Positions 1 through 8,375 of a DNA stretch of 64,000 bases are shown here, piece by piece. The first letter of the stretch is position 1; every line of letters begins with the position of its first letter. The DNA comes from Frigoribacterium sp. Leaf263 (GTDB taxonomy: Bacteria; Actinomycetota; Actinomycetes; Actinomycetales; Microbacteriaceae), in the NCBI RefSeq assembly GCF_001422285.1, contig NZ_LMMO01000001.1, positions 468,208 through 532,207 on the forward strand. The letters run 5' to 3'. Both the position numbers and the translations under genes were made by a program. The notes below the pieces were generated by a model. The model made no database searches and was not told the DNA's origin. It saw only the letters and a program-made list of their open reading frames with translations.

Positions 1-1
1 C

Positions 2-109
2 CGCGGCCCGAAGATCGTCATCCAGAACTACAAGAACAAGACCGGGTACAAGCGCCGCATGGGCTTCCGTGCCGACCTCACCCGCGTCAAGATCACCTCG
101 ATCAAGTAA
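2..109 (+). CDS. rplU: 50S ribosomal protein L21 (C-terminal part, cut by window edge)
   Basis: Only the last 35 residues are inside the window. They end in ...[13 protein letters not shown] and include the basic GYKRRMGFR stretch typical of the L21 C-terminus. L21 is an early-assembly protein of the large ribosomal subunit that contacts 23S rRNA. The stop lies 12 bases before rpmA, the normal rplU-rpmA-obg order, so the three genes are probably co-transcribed. The identification is secure because of both wording and context. Confidence 0.95.
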   Translation, partial: RGPKIVIQNYKNKTGYKRRMGFRADLTRVKITSIK

Positions 110-121
110 GGGACACGGCTC

Positions 122-475
122 ATGGCACACAAGAAGGGCGCATCGTCCACCCGTAACGGCCGCGACTCCAACGCCCAGCGCCTCGGCGTGAAGCGCTTCG
201 GCGGCCAGGTCGTCCTCGCCGGCGAGATCATGAAGGGCGCATCGTCCACCCGTAACGGCCGCGACTCCAACGCCCAGCGCCTCGGCGTGAAGCGCTTCGG
301 CGGCCAGGTCGTCCTCGCCGGCGAGATCATCGTGCGCCAGCGCGGCACCCACTTCCACCCCGGCGCCAACGTCGGCCGCGGCGGCGACGACACGCTGTTC
401 GCCCTCGCCCCCGGCTCGGTGGAGTTCGGCACCAAGGGCGGCCGCAAGGTCGTCAACATCGTCGCCGGCGCCTGA
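122..475 (+). CDS. rpmA: 50S ribosomal protein L27 with internal 33-residue tandem duplication
   Basis: L27 sits at the peptidyl transferase centre, its flexible N-terminus reaching toward the P-site tRNA. The usual length is about 84-86 residues; here it is 117. The product starts [15 protein letters not shown], runs to GEI, then restarts at [12 protein letters not shown] and repeats the same 33 residues before continuing normally with [12 protein letters not shown]. The underlying DNA is an exact 99-bp direct repeat in frame (133-231 and 232-330). Removing one copy gives a canonical 84-residue L27. The start has an AAGGGA Shine-Dalgarno sequence just upstream, overlapping the rplU stop. The duplication is either a real tandem duplication in a near-essential gene or an assembly error; the sequence alone cannot tell. 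Confidence 0.93.
   Translation: MAHKKGASSTRNGRDSNAQRLGVKRFGGQVVLAGEIMKGASSTRNGRDSNAQRLGVKRFGGQVVLAGEIIVRQRGTHFHPGANVGRGGDDTLFALAPGSVEFGTKGGRKVVNIVAGA
133..330 (+). repeat. Perfect 99-bp in-frame tandem duplication inside rpmA
   Basis: Copy 1 is 133-231 and copy 2 is 232-330, with a period of exactly 99 bases and no difference between copies that I can find. The identity stops at the flanking bases (132 versus 231, and 232 versus 331). The absence of any silent difference means the duplication is very recent, or is an assembly or template-slippage artefact. Confidence 0.9.
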
Positions 476-511
476 GCCTCGACCAGAGGCGCGGCGTCAG
501 CTGCGACACAC

Positions 512-540
512 CGTATGGGCGAGCGTTGCTCGCCCATACG
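512..540 (+). terminator. 13-bp perfect hairpin between rpmA and obg
   Basis: CGTATGGGCGAGC (512-524) is followed by a three-base loop and its exact complement (528-540). There is no clear T-run, so it may be an attenuating hairpin or processing site rather than a full terminator. It would uncouple ribosomal protein output from the Obg GTPase downstream. Confidence 0.55.
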
Positions 541-593
541 TGTTCGACCCGGGAGTCCATCCCCGGCCCCAGAGACTGAAATGACTGCACCCC

Positions 594-2129
594 ATGGCCA
601 CATTCGTCGACCACGTCACCCTGCACCTGCGCGCCGGCAACGGCGGCAACGGCTGCGTGTCCGTCAAGCGCGAGAAGTTCAAACCCCTCGCCGGGCCTGA
701 CGGCGGCAACGGCGGGCACGGCGGAGACATCGTGCTGGTCAGCGACACCGGCGTCACGACCCTCCTCGGATTCCACCGCGCCCCGCACCGCTCGAGCGAG
801 AACGGCGGCTTCGGCATGGGCGACCACCGCAGCGGCACGAACGGCGAGCTGCTCGAGCTGACCGTCCCGGTCGGCACGGTCGTCAAGAGCGAGGACGGCA
901 CCGAGCTCATCGACATGGTCGAGCCCGGCATGCGCTTCGTCGCCGCCCAGGGCGGCATCGGCGGACTCGGCAACGCGGCTCTGTCGTCGACCAAGCGCAA
1001 GGCCCCCGGCTTCGCGCTCCTCGGCACGCCCGGCTGGCAGGGCGACGTCCTGCTCGAGCTCAAGGTCGTCGCGGACATCGCCCTGGTCGGCTACCCGTCG
1101 GCCGGCAAGTCGAGCCTGGTCGCCGCTCTGTCGGCCGCCAAGCCGAAGATCGCCGACTACCCGTTCACCACGCTGCACCCCAACCTCGGCGTCGTCGAGT
1201 CGGGCGAGACGCGCTACACGGTCGCCGACGTCCCGGGGCTCATCGAGGGGGCCAGCGAGGGCAAGGGGCTCGGGCTCGAGTTCCTCCGCCACGTCGAGCG
1301 CTGCTCGGCCCTGCTCCACGTCCTCGACTGCGCGACGCTCGACCCGGGCCGCGATCCGCTGACCGATCTCGACATCATCCTCGGCGAGCTCGAGGCCTAC
1401 CCCGTCCCCGAGGGGCAGCTGCCGCTGCTCGAGCGTCCTCAGCTGATCGCCCTGAACAAGGTCGACGTGCCCGACGGCCGCGAGCTCGCCGACTTCGTCA
1501 CCCCCGAGCTCGAGGCGCGCGGCTACAAGGTCTTCGAGATCTCCGCGGTCAGTCACGAGGGGCTGCGGAACCTCTCCTTCGCGCTGGCCGACGTCGTCGA
1601 GGCGAGCCGGGCCGAGATCGCCGCCCGACCCGCGCCTCCTCGACTCGTCATGCGTCCCCGCGCCGTCAACGAGAAGCCCTTCATCATCCGCGTCGAGGGC
1701 GGCACCTACGGCAACGTCTATCGGATCCTGGGCGAGAAGCCCGAGCGCTGGGTCGTGCAGACCGACTTCAACAACGAGGAGGCGGTGGGCTACCTCGCCG
1801 ACCGGCTCAACACCATCGGCGTCGAGGACGCCCTGTTCAAGGCCGGGGCGCAGGCCGGCTCGACGGTCGTGATCGGGCCCGAGGGCGGCATCGTCTTCGA
1901 CTGGGAGCCCACGCTGACCTCGACGGCCGAGCTGATGACCAGCGCCCGAGGCACCGACCCCCGACTCATCAAGAACGACCGGCCCACGCGCAACCAGCGT
2001 CGCGAGGAGTACTTCGAGCGCATGGACGCGAAGGCGGAGGCGCGTGCCGAGCTGCAGCGCGAGCGCGCCTCGGGCATGTGGACCGACGACGACGGGTTCC
2101 TCGTGAAAGAGGGCGACGACAAGGCATGA
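594..2129 (+). CDS. obg: GTPase Obg/CgtA
   Basis: Essential ribosome-assembly and stress-response GTPase that binds the 50S subunit. Three regions are visible: the glycine-rich Obg fold (about residues 1-160, with [15 protein letters not shown] and GGNGGHGGD), the G domain with GYPSAGKSS (about 166-174), DVPGLIEGA and NKVD (about 287-290), and the C-terminal OCT domain ending in a charged tail that is typical of actinobacteria. At 511 residues it has normal length for the phylum. The stop overlaps the proB start (ATGA at 2126-2129), implying translational coupling. The codons for PAPPR near 1630 contain an exact copy of the dispersed 13-bp word described in the findings. Confidence 0.96.
   Translation: MATFVDHVTLHLRAGNGGNGCVSVKREKFKPLAGPDGGNGGHGGDIVLVSDTGVTTLLGFHRAPHRSSENGGFGMGDHRSGTNGELLELTVPVGTVVKSEDGTELIDMVEPGMRFVAAQGGIGGLGNAALSSTKRKAPGFALLGTPGWQGDVLLELKVVADIALVGYPSAGKSSLVAALSAAKPKIADYPFTTLHPNLGVVESGETRYTVADVPGLIEGASEGKGLGLEFLRHVERCSALLHVLDCATLDPGRDPLTDLDIILGELEAYPVPEGQLPLLERPQLIALNKVDVPDGRELADFVTPELEARGYKVFEISAVSHEGLRNLSFALADVVEASRAEIAARPAPPRLVMRPRAVNEKPFIIRVEGGTYGNVYRILGEKPERWVVQTDFNNEEAVGYLADRLNTIGVEDALFKAGAQAGSTVVIGPEGGIVFDWEPTLTSTAELMTSARGTDPRLIKNDRPTRNQRREEYFERMDAKAEARAELQRERASGMWTDDDGFLVKEGDDKA
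1630..1642 (+). repeat. Dispersed 13-bp word, coding copy in obg
   Basis: Exact CCGCGCCTCCTCG, read as the PAPPR codons in a linker between the Obg G domain and its C-terminal domain. Confidence 0.8.
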
Positions 2130-2950
2130 GCGACACGGCGTCGTCGTCGCCCCGCCGGGAGGGCGCCCGCGTGATCGACCGGGCCGGCATCGCGTCGGCT
2201 CGGCGCATCGTCGTGAAGGTCGGCTCGTCGTCGATCAGCGGCGACAACGCCGGTCAGATCGATCCGCTCGTCGACGCCCTGGCTGCGGCCTACGGACGCG
2301 GCGCCGAGATCGTCCTCGTGTCGTCGGGAGCCATCGCGACCGGCATGCCCCATCTGCGACTCGACGCGCGGCCGACCGATCTCGCGACGCAGCAGGCGGC
2401 GGCCGCCGTGGGGCAGAACGTGCTGATCTACCGGTATCAGCAGAGCCTCCGCCGGTACTCCATCGTCGCCGGGCAGGTGCTGCTCACCGCGGGCGACATC
2501 CAGAACCCGACGCACCGCAGCAACGCCCAGCGGGCGATGTCGCGACTGCTCGACCTGCGGATCCTGCCCATCGTCAACGAGAACGACACGGTCGCGACAC
2601 AGGAGATCCGCTTCGGCGACAACGACCGCCTCGCCGCCCTCGTCTCGAAGCTGATCGGCGCCGACGCCCTCGTGCTGCTGAGCGACGTCGACGCGCTGTA
2701 CACGAGGCCGCCCCACGAGGCCGGGGCCGTCAAGATCGTCGACGTCCCCTTCGGCGACGAGCTGCGCGGCGTGACGTTCGGCGACGTCGGCGCCGCAGGG
2801 GTCGGCACGGGAGGCGCGGGCACGAAGGTCGCCGCCGCGCGCTATGCGGCCGAGGCGGGCACGCCGGTGCTGGTGACCTCGACCGCGAACGTCGCCCGGG
2901 CGCTCTCGGGCGACGACGTGGGCACGTTCTTCGAGGCCGTCGGACCGTAA
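2126..2950 (+). CDS. proB: Glutamate 5-kinase
   Basis: Phosphorylates glutamate to glutamyl-5-phosphate, the first step of proline synthesis. It is an amino-acid-kinase fold with the phosphate-binding VVKVGSSS near residues 29-36, [10 protein letters not shown] and the substrate-binding [10 protein letters not shown]. The 274-residue protein lacks the C-terminal PUA domain of the E. coli enzyme, as many actinobacterial ProBs do. I chose ATG 2126, which overlaps the obg stop, over an in-frame upstream ATG that would lie inside obg. proA follows after 10 bases, completing the pathway pair. Confidence 0.94.
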   Translation: MSDTASSSPRREGARVIDRAGIASARRIVVKVGSSSISGDNAGQIDPLVDALAAAYGRGAEIVLVSSGAIATGMPHLRLDARPTDLATQQAAAAVGQNVLIYRYQQSLRRYSIVAGQVLLTAGDIQNPTHRSNAQRAMSRLLDLRILPIVNENDTVATQEIRFGDNDRLAALVSKLIGADALVLLSDVDALYTRPPHEAGAVKIVDVPFGDELRGVTFGDVGAAGVGTGGAGTKVAAARYAAEAGTPVLVTSTANVARALSGDDVGTFFEAVGP

Positions 2951-2960
2951 GATCGACCCC

Positions 2961-4229
2961 ATGTCAGCCCGAGAAGCCGTCGTCCCCTCGTTCGATGACA
3001 AGCTGACCGCGGCGAAACGGGCGGCGTCGGCGCTCGCGACCTCGACCGCCGACGCGAAGAACGCGGCTCTCCGGGAGATCGCCGCCGCGATCGTCGCCGC
3101 CGAGGACCGGATCACCGCGGCCAACGAGCTCGACCTCCGGGCGGGTGCCGAGGCCGGGCTGTCGGACTCCCTGCGCGACCGACTCCGACTCGACGGCGAC
3201 CGGCTGCGCGCCCTGGCCGCGGCGACGGAGCTCGTGGCGACCCTCGTCGACCCGGTCGGCGAGACCGTCCGCGGGCGCGTGCTGCCGAACGGGCTGCGGC
3301 TCGACCAGGTCAGGGTGCCGTTCGGCGTCGTCGGAGCCATCTACGAGGCCCGGCCGAACGTGACCATCGACATCGCCGCGCTCGCCCTCAAGAGCGGCAA
3401 TGCGGCGGTGCTCCGGGGCGGCAGCGCAGCGCAGCGCACGAACGCCGTGCTGGTGGAGGTCGTGCAGGAGGCGCTGGTGCGGTCCGGTCTCCCCGCCGAC
3501 GCCGTCGTCACCGTCGACGAGTTCGGTCGTGACGGGGCGGCCCGGCTGATGACCGCGCGCGGACTCATCGACGTGCTCGTGCCTCGGGGGAGCGCGGAGC
3601 TCATCCGGACCGTGGTGGAGCAGTCCACCGTGCCGGTGATCGAGACCGGTGCGGGCGTCGTCCACGTGTTCCTCGACGCGTCGGCAGACGCCGCGATGAG
3701 CGTCGACATCGTCCTCGACGCCAAGACCAGCCGACCGAGCGTCTGCAACGCGCTCGAGACGCTGCTGGTGCACGCCGACTCGGCCGAGCGGCTGCTGCCC
3801 GTCATCGTCCCGGCCCTGCGGCGGGCCGGGGTCACGGTCCACGGCGACGCCCGCACGAGCACCCTCGTCGCCGACGTCGTGCCGGCGACGGACGACGACT
3901 GGGCTGCGGAGTACATGAGCCTCGACCTGGCGGTCGCCGTCGTCGACGACCTCGACGCGGCGATGTCGCACATCCGCCGCTGGTCCACGGGGCACACCGA
4001 GAGCATCGTGACGGCCGATCTCGTCAGCGCCGAGCGCTTCCTGGCCGAGGTCGACAGCGCCGTCGTCATGGTCAACGCCTCGACGCGCTTCACCGACGGC
4101 GGCGAGTTCGGCTTCGGAGCCGAGGTCGGGATCTCCACCCAGAAGCTCCACGCGCGCGGGCCCATGGGCCTCGGCGAGCTGACGAGCACGAAATGGGTCG
4201 TGCGCGGCAGCGGTCAGGTGCGCGGCTAG
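2961..4229 (+). CDS. proA: Gamma-glutamyl phosphate reductase
   Basis: NADPH-dependent reduction of glutamyl-5-phosphate to glutamate-5-semialdehyde in proline synthesis. The 422-residue product shows the aldehyde-dehydrogenase-like wording of Pro[29 protein letters not shown] (shown in part), the catalytic cysteine in [11 protein letters not shown], and the closing [22 protein letters not shown] hexamer (2948-2953), which includes the proB stop codon, lies 7 bases before the ATG. proA may therefore also be made from a leaderless internal promoter in addition to read-through from obg-proB. Confidence 0.95.
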   Translation: MSAREAVVPSFDDKLTAAKRAASALATSTADAKNAALREIAAAIVAAEDRITAANELDLRAGAEAGLSDSLRDRLRLDGDRLRALAAATELVATLVDPVGETVRGRVLPNGLRLDQVRVPFGVVGAIYEARPNVTIDIAALALKSGNAAVLRGGSAAQRTNAVLVEVVQEALVRSGLPADAVVTVDEFGRDGAARLMTARGLIDVLVPRGSAELIRTVVEQSTVPVIETGAGVVHVFLDASADAAMSVDIVLDAKTSRPSVCNALETLLVHADSAERLLPVIVPALRRAGVTVHGDARTSTLVADVVPATDDDWAAEYMSLDLAVAVVDDLDAAMSHIRRWSTGHTESIVTADLVSAERFLAEVDSAVVMVNASTRFTDGGEFGFGAEVGISTQKLHARGPMGLGELTSTKWVVRGSGQVRG

Positions 4230-4232
4230 ACT
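4227..4232 (+). promoter_or_regulatory. Putative -10 box TAGACT
   Basis: TAGACT overlaps the proA stop codon. It lies 32 bases before the ATG of the small membrane protein, which also has a GGAG Shine-Dalgarno sequence. This suggests a second promoter for the nadD-rsfS part of the cluster. Confidence 0.4.
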
Positions 4233-4264
4233 GGCCCGGATCGTCCTCTCGAAACGGAGTACCC

Positions 4265-4483
4265 ATGCTCGACGTCACCCTCCTCGCTGCGGCCCACGAA
4301 GAACTCGCGCCCCTGCTGGCGCCCCCGGTCGTGATCTCGCTGGTGTTCGGCGTCTTCTTCCTGTTCCTCGGGTACGTCGTGTGGAGCTACCGCGACGTCG
4401 CCAACCGCAGCCCCCGCAAGGCCAAGTCGCAGGAGCACAAGTCCGGCCCGGTCGACGAATTCGGCCACCCCGAATCGCACTGA
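4265..4483 (+). CDS. Small single-pass membrane protein (72 aa)
   Basis: One hydrophobic segment (about residues 17-41, [21 protein letters not shown] in essence) is followed by a basic and hydrophilic tail ending DEFGHPESH, so the tail probably faces the cytoplasm. ATG 4265 is preceded by ACGGAGT. Short proteins of this kind commonly sit between proA and nadD in Microbacteriaceae. No enzymatic motif is present and I assign no function. Confidence 0.75.
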   Translation: MLDVTLLAAAHEELAPLLAPPVVISLVFGVFFLFLGYVVWSYRDVANRSPRKAKSQEHKSGPVDEFGHPESH

Positions 4484-4500
4484 CCCGAGAGACGGACACC

Positions 4501-5139
4501 ATGGTCGCGGCCAGCACCTCGGAGTCGTCGGCGCAGGCCGGCACCGGGCCGGGTCGGCGACCCCGCGTCGGCATCATGGGCGGCACCTTCGACCCCATCC
4601 ACCACGGCCACCTCGTGGCGGCCAGCGAGGTCGCCCAGTCGTTCGATCTCGACGAGGTCCTCTTCGTCCCCACGGGGCAGCCCTACATGAAGACGGGCGT
4701 CACCGACGGCGAGCACCGGTACCTCATGACGGTCATCGCCACGGCCTCGAACCCGATGTTCACGGTCAGTCGCCTCGACATCGACCGTCACGGCCCCACG
4801 TACACGATCGACACCCTGCGAGACGTCCGCGCTCAGCGGCCCGACGCCCAGCTCTTCTTCATCACCGGCGCCGACGCGGTCGCGCAGATCCTCGACTGGA
4901 AAGACGTCCAGGAGCTCTGGGACCTCGCGCACTTCGTCGCCGTGTCGCGCCCCGGTCACGACCTGACCGTGAGCGGACTGCCCGAGAGCGACGTAAGCTT
5001 GCTCGAAGTCCCCGCGCTGGCCATCTCGTCGACCGACTGCCGCGCCCGGGTCGCCCGAGACTTCCCGGTCTGGTACCTGGTCCCCGACGGGGTCGTCCAG
5101 TACATCTCCAAGCACCATCTGTATCGGAGCGTTGCATGA
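4501..5139 (+). CDS. nadD: Nicotinate-nucleotide adenylyltransferase
   Basis: Transfers AMP from ATP to nicotinate mononucleotide in NAD synthesis. The nucleotidyltransferase signature [11 protein letters not shown] spans residues 27-37, and [10 protein letters not shown] with a final IxKHHLY-type ending are typical of NadD. The length of 212 residues includes about 20 extra N-terminal residues of low complexity. The true start might be later, but no better-placed start codon is obvious. The stop overlaps the next gene by ATGA. Confidence 0.94.
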   Translation: MVAASTSESSAQAGTGPGRRPRVGIMGGTFDPIHHGHLVAASEVAQSFDLDEVLFVPTGQPYMKTGVTDGEHRYLMTVIATASNPMFTVSRLDIDRHGPTYTIDTLRDVRAQRPDAQLFFITGADAVAQILDWKDVQELWDLAHFVAVSRPGHDLTVSGLPESDVSLLEVPALAISSTDCRARVARDFPVWYLVPDGVVQYISKHHLYRSVA

Positions 5140-6332
5140 GTTCGTCCGACGGCCAGCCGCCCCTGACCCGACGGCAGGTTCGAGACCTCGAGCGTGCCCG
5201 CGAGGCCGGTCAGGCGGTCACCGGCGCGATCCCCGTCCCGGCGTCCGCCCCCGCATCGATGCCCACCCCGGCCTCGGTGCCCGCTCCCGCCCCGGCGCCC
5301 GCATCCGCGGCGGCGCCTGCGTCGGCCCCCGCGCCCGCCCCGGCGTCCGCGCCCGCCCCGGCGTCCGCGCCTGACCCGGCGTCCGCGCCCGCCCCCGAGG
5401 CGGCGTCTGCGTCCACGCCGACCCCGGCCTCGACGCCCGCCCCCGGGTCGACGCCCGCCCCGTCGTCGATCCCCACGTCGGCGACGGCCTCCGGATCCGA
5501 GCGCGGCCTGACCCGTCGCGAGCTGCGCGCTCTCCGTGAGGCCCAGTCGGGCAAGGCGGCCGAGCCCGTCCCGCTCCAGCCCCCCGGCCCCGAGCCCCGT
5601 CGGCCCCTGTCCGAGGCATTCAGCGCCGTCGACGAGATCATCGCCCCCACCGGGCAGATCCCCCGGGTGACGAGCGCGCCGTCGTCCGGCGAGACACCAG
5701 GGTCCGAGGCGACCAGCGCCTCCTCGGCTCCGACCCCCGCGTTGCGACCGGCGTCGTTCGACCGCCGCGAGCCGAGCGGCCCCGCCGCCGCGGCGCCTGC
5801 GGCCCCGGTGCGTCCGGTCGTGCCCACGATCCCCGCCTCGGCGCCCGAGTCGAACGGCTTCGTGCCGCCGGTCGGTCATTGGACCACCCAGAGCAGCGAG
5901 CCCGACGGCGACACCGCCCCGGGTCGCGCTCTCGGCACCCACACCGGTCAGACGAACGCGCTGATCCTGACGGACCAGCAGGTCGCCGACGTGACCGGTG
6001 CCCTGAACGCCACGGGCGAGATCATCATCACCGGCTCGATCGACTTGCCGCGCAGTCTCGGAGCGACGGGCTCGCAGGCGCGTGTCGACAGCGCCGACAT
6101 CGACCGCCTGCTCGAGCAGGGCGACGCCGAGAACGCCGAGACCGACGCCGTGCCCGTGCGGGCCAGCCGGGCCATCAGCACGCACACCTCCACCCGTGCG
6201 GTGGTGCTCGCGGCCTCGCAGCCGAAGGCGAGCCGGCTGCCGCTCTTCCTCGGGATCGGCGGCGGTATCATCGGAGCAGGTATCATCGGTGTGGTCGTCG
6301 CGGGTTTCGCGTCGGGCATCCTGGGTCAGTGA
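5136..6332 (+). CDS. Pro/Ala-rich membrane-anchored protein of unknown function
   Basis: A 398-residue protein. A short basic N-terminal motif, [14 protein letters not shown], reappears near residue 125 as [13 protein letters not shown]. Between the two lies a long Ala/Pro/Ser repeat (about residues 30-110, [12 protein letters not shown]-like). The C-terminus has one hydrophobic, glycine-rich helix ([19 protein letters not shown]) ending at the last residue, so it looks like a tail-anchored protein with a long disordered cytoplasmic part. It overlaps nadD by ATGA and is followed by rsfS after 39 bases, so it is part of that operon. The two LTRRxxR motifs may be interaction sites. I do not recognise a named family. 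Confidence 0.8.
   Translation: MSSSDGQPPLTRRQVRDLERAREAGQAVTGAIPVPASAPASMPTPASVPAPAPAPASAAAPASAPAPAPASAPAPASAPDPASAPAPEAASASTPTPASTPAPGSTPAPSSIPTSATASGSERGLTRRELRALREAQSGKAAEPVPLQPPGPEPRRPLSEAFSAVDEIIAPTGQIPRVTSAPSSGETPGSEATSASSAPTPALRPASFDRREPSGPAAAAPAAPVRPVVPTIPASAPESNGFVPPVGHWTTQSSEPDGDTAPGRALGTHTGQTNALILTDQQVADVTGALNATGEIIITGSIDLPRSLGATGSQARVDSADIDRLLEQGDAENAETDAVPVRASRAISTHTSTRAVVLAASQPKASRLPLFLGIGGGIIGAGIIGVVVAGFASGILGQ
5230..5480 (+). repeat. Ala/Pro-coding low-complexity repeat
   Basis: Imperfect units of about 12-18 bases (GCGCCCGCCCCGGCGTCC-like) encode APAPAS dipeptide runs in the gene at 5136-6332. Such repeats slip easily and may vary in length between strains. Confidence 0.75.
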
Positions 6333-6371
6333 CCCTCCTCATCCTCTGCATCACCGACATCTAAGGCATCC

Positions 6372-6752
6372 GTGACAGCCACCCCTCGCGCCATCGAGCT
6401 CCTGCAGATCGCGGCCCGCGCCGCCGACGACAAGCAGGCCGACGACCTCGTCGCGCTCGACGTCTCCGAGCCGCTGCCCCTCACCGACATCTTCCTGCTG
6501 GCCTCCGGCCGCAGCGAGCGCAACGTCGTCGCCATCGCCGGCGAGGTCGAAGACAAGATGCTCGAGGCCGGGGTCAAGACGCTCCGCCGCGAAGGCCGTG
6601 CCGAGGGGCGATGGATCCTCCTCGACTTCGGCGACCTGGTCGTCCACGTCTTCCACGATGAAGACCGTCAGTACTACTCGCTCGAGCGTCTGTGGAGCGA
6701 CTGCCCGACGATCCCGATCGAGCTGCCGCAGCCCGCGCAGAACGAGGCCTGA
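6372..6752 (+). CDS. rsfS: Ribosome silencing factor RsfS
   Basis: Binds L14 on the 50S subunit and blocks subunit joining under starvation. The 126-residue protein has the Iojap/RsfS pattern: DLVALDVSE, LTDIFLLASGRSERNV, REGRAEGRWILLDFGDLVVHVF and a C-terminal YYSLERLW. It starts with GTG at 6372. The nadD-(membrane protein)-rsfS order is a conserved actinobacterial neighbourhood. Confidence 0.94.
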   Translation: MTATPRAIELLQIAARAADDKQADDLVALDVSEPLPLTDIFLLASGRSERNVVAIAGEVEDKMLEAGVKTLRREGRAEGRWILLDFGDLVVHVFHDEDRQYYSLERLWSDCPTIPIELPQPAQNEA

Positions 6753-6923
6753 GCCTCCTCCGACAGTCGACCGCGACCGCCGACCCGCATTCCGTGCATG
6801 ATCGGCGTCGCGGTCTCGTCGTCTCGGCCGCCACCCGGCGGGGACCGGACGCCGTCCGGCGACGGGGTCCGGGTCGCGTCAGAGGGTGCGAGCCCGGCTC
6901 GTCCCGCCGCGGTCGCGGGGGTG

Positions 6924-6953
6924 TTCAACCTCGCGCGATTTGTGTAGTAAGGT
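6924..6953 (+). promoter_or_regulatory. Candidate promoter of the tRNA-Ala gene
   Basis: TTCAAC (6924-6929) and TAAGGT (6948-6953) are separated by 18 bases, and the tRNA begins 44 bases downstream. The surrounding stretch 6753-6996 contains no convincing gene and is locally AT-richer just before the tRNA. Confidence 0.45.
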
Positions 6954-6996
6954 TGACGAGTTGCTTCGAGAGACGCAGCGAAGAGAAAACGAATAC

Positions 6997-7069
6997 GGGT
7001 CTGTGGCGCAGCTGGTAGCGCACCTGCATGGCATGCAGGGGGTCAGGGGTTCGAGTCCCCTCAGATCCA
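6997..7069 (+). tRNA. tRNA-Ala, anticodon GGC
   Basis: All arms pair: acceptor GGGTCTG/CAGATCC (with one G-U), D stem GCGC/GCGC, anticodon stem CCTGC/GCAGG with loop ATGGCAT (anticodon GGC), T arm AGGGG/CCCCT with loop TTCGAGT, and discriminator A at 7069. The total is 73 nt. Only CC follows, so the full CCA end is not encoded. Confidence 0.96.
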
Positions 7070-7081
7070 CCCTCACGAGAA

Positions 7082-7106
7082 GGCATCCGCAGAGCGGGTG
7101 CCTTTT
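7082..7106 (+). terminator. Intrinsic terminator after tRNA-Ala
   Basis: GGCATCCGC (7082-7090) pairs with GCGGGTGCC (7094-7102) over an AGA loop, followed by TTTT. This is the only terminator in the window with a classical T-run. Confidence 0.8.
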
Positions 7107-7244
7107 CTCGTTCCCAGCCCTCGATCCCAGCCCTCGGTGGGCAGCTGGTCGTCCGGCGGCGCTCACGCGGCCTGCCGCCGCCTGTGTCTGGGAGCGCTCT
7201 GTGCATAAGCTCCACGCGGTCGTCCGCGACGGTAGAACTGATGC

Positions 7245-8009
7245 ATGAGCGACGATCAGTCCGGCACCGGCAGCACCCCCGACCCCCACGCGACCCCCGC
7301 CTCCTCGGGGACGACCCCGGGCGAGACCGCCTCGGGCGCTGCGGCCCCCGATCAGCGTCCGCGTCCGGCCTACGGCGAGTACGCCCCGACGCCCGTCGGT
7401 GGCGGCGAGACAGATGCGACCGGCGCTCAGGCGCCCCCCGCGGCGCCCCACGACTCTCCGGCGCCGCCGAGGGGCGGAGTCGTCCCTCCCGCGGCGACTC
7501 GCCCGAGCGCGACCGACGGGACGCCCGGCCCCCGCGGCACCGGTGCCTTCGCCGGGGGCGGTCAGCCGCAGACCCTGGCGACCTTCACCCGCTACGAGGA
7601 CGCCCAGTCGGCCGTCGATCTGCTCTCGGACGAGGGGTTCCCCGTCGAGAGCGTCTCGATCGTCGGTCATGACATCCGCACCGTCGAGAACGTGACCGGG
7701 CGACTGACCAAGGGCGGTGCGGCGGCTCGAGGCGCCGGGGGAGGAGCCTGGTTCGGCCTGTTCCTGGGGCTCCTCTTCGGTCTGTTCGCCACGAACGTCG
7801 CCTTCATCGGCATCCTCCTCATCGCCGTCGGCGGCGGTGCCCTCTGGGGTGCGCTGTGGGGCTTCGTCGGTCACGCCGCGCTCCGGGGTCGTCGAGACTT
7901 CGCGTCGACGAAGACGATGGAGGCCGGCAGCTACGAGGTGCTCGTCCGTGGCGAGCTCGCCGTCCAGGCGCACCAGGTGCTCGCGCGGGGGCGCGGCATC
8001 GCTCCGTAG
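7245..8009 (+). CDS. General-stress-protein-17M-like domain membrane protein
   Basis: A 254-residue protein. The first 110 residues are a Pro/Gly/Thr-rich disordered stretch. Then comes a GSP17M-type fold (TLATFTRYEDAQSAVDLLSDEGFPVESVSIVGHD), two adjacent hydrophobic, glycine-rich helices (about 165-210) and a second short domain half ending SYEVLVRGELAVQAHQVLA. In such proteins the helices are thought to insert in or cross the membrane between the domain halves. A TAGAAC box (7233-7238) 6 bases before the ATG suggests leaderless expression. It is probably stress-related; the exact role is unknown. Confidence 0.8.
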   Translation: MSDDQSGTGSTPDPHATPASSGTTPGETASGAAAPDQRPRPAYGEYAPTPVGGGETDATGAQAPPAAPHDSPAPPRGGVVPPAATRPSATDGTPGPRGTGAFAGGGQPQTLATFTRYEDAQSAVDLLSDEGFPVESVSIVGHDIRTVENVTGRLTKGGAAARGAGGGAWFGLFLGLLFGLFATNVAFIGILLIAVGGGALWGALWGFVGHAALRGRRDFASTKTMEAGSYEVLVRGELAVQAHQVLARGRGIAP

Positions 8010-8029
8010 GCTCCCGCGAGATCACTCGA

Positions 8030-8061
8030 ACGGCCCGCCACCCCTCGGGGAGGCGGGCCGT
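8030..8061 (+). terminator. 10-bp stem hairpin after the stress protein gene
   Basis: ACGGCCCGCC (8030-8039) pairs with GGCGGGCCGT (8052-8061), with a 12-base loop and no T-run. It separates the upstream gene from the 8115 operon promoter. Confidence 0.6.
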
Positions 8062-8082
8062 CCGTCTGCCGCCGACACTCGC

Positions 8083-8107
8083 TTGGTGTACCAATCGTTG
8101 GTACGCT
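8083..8107 (+). promoter_or_regulatory. Palindromic operator overlapping a leaderless promoter
   Basis: GTACCAA (8088-8094), TCG, TTGGTAC (8098-8104) form a perfect 7-bp inverted repeat. A third half-site, TTGGT, lies at 8083-8087. A -10-like TACGCT (8102-8107) begins inside the right arm and ends 7 bases before GTG 8115. A repressor bound here would cover the promoter. The obvious candidate is the MarR/OhrR-type protein encoded two genes down, giving autoregulation. Confidence 0.6.
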
Positions 8108-8114
8108 AATCGAT

Positions 8115-8375
8115 GTGAGCCCGAGACGAGACGACAGAGAACCCCGTACCTACGAGCACGGCAGCCGCTTCGGCGACCTCGTCGAGGGCCTGAACCGCCG
8201 CCTGCGGCCGTACATCGGCGGTGCGCAGCTCGGCCTCAAGAACGAGGCGCCGCTCGTCGAACCCGACCACGGGGGCGCCTGCCCCCTCTGCGGCCGTGCG
8301 ATGGACGAGCACGTGGTCGACCGGACGGGTCCGCGCACGATGCTGCACTGCCCGACCCCGCAGGCCGAGCGGTGA
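8115..8375 (+). CDS. Small zinc-knuckle-type protein (86 aa)
   Basis: An N-terminal basic and charged part is followed by CPLCGRAMDEHVVDR and LHCP. This gives Cys56, Cys59, His66 and His78/Cys79 as plausible zinc ligands. It starts with GTG at 8115 and has no Shine-Dalgarno sequence but a -10 box 7 bases upstream, so the transcript is probably leaderless. The stop overlaps the regulator gene by GTGA, so the two are translationally coupled. Function unknown; a redox-sensing partner of the regulator is possible but not shown. Confidence 0.75.
   Translation: MSPRRDDREPRTYEHGSRFGDLVEGLNRRLRPYIGGAQLGLKNEAPLVEPDHGGACPLCGRAMDEHVVDRTGPRTMLHCPTPQAER

Noticed and set aside
453-1556. Long open frame on the minus strand opposite obg, and dozens of similar long antisense frames
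   Set aside because: In very GC-rich DNA the reading frames opposite and shifted to real genes stay open. These frames give Arg/Ala/Gly-rich, low-complexity products and overlap recognisable genes throughout.
5230-5480. Regular short repeats looked like a possible CRISPR array
   Set aside because: The units are 12-18 bases with no unique spacers and they encode an in-frame Ala/Pro stretch.
7082-7106. Attachment site next to tRNA-Ala suggesting an integrated element
   Set aside because: No integrase and no repeat of the tRNA 3' end were seen downstream; ordinary genes follow and a standard terminator ends the tRNA.
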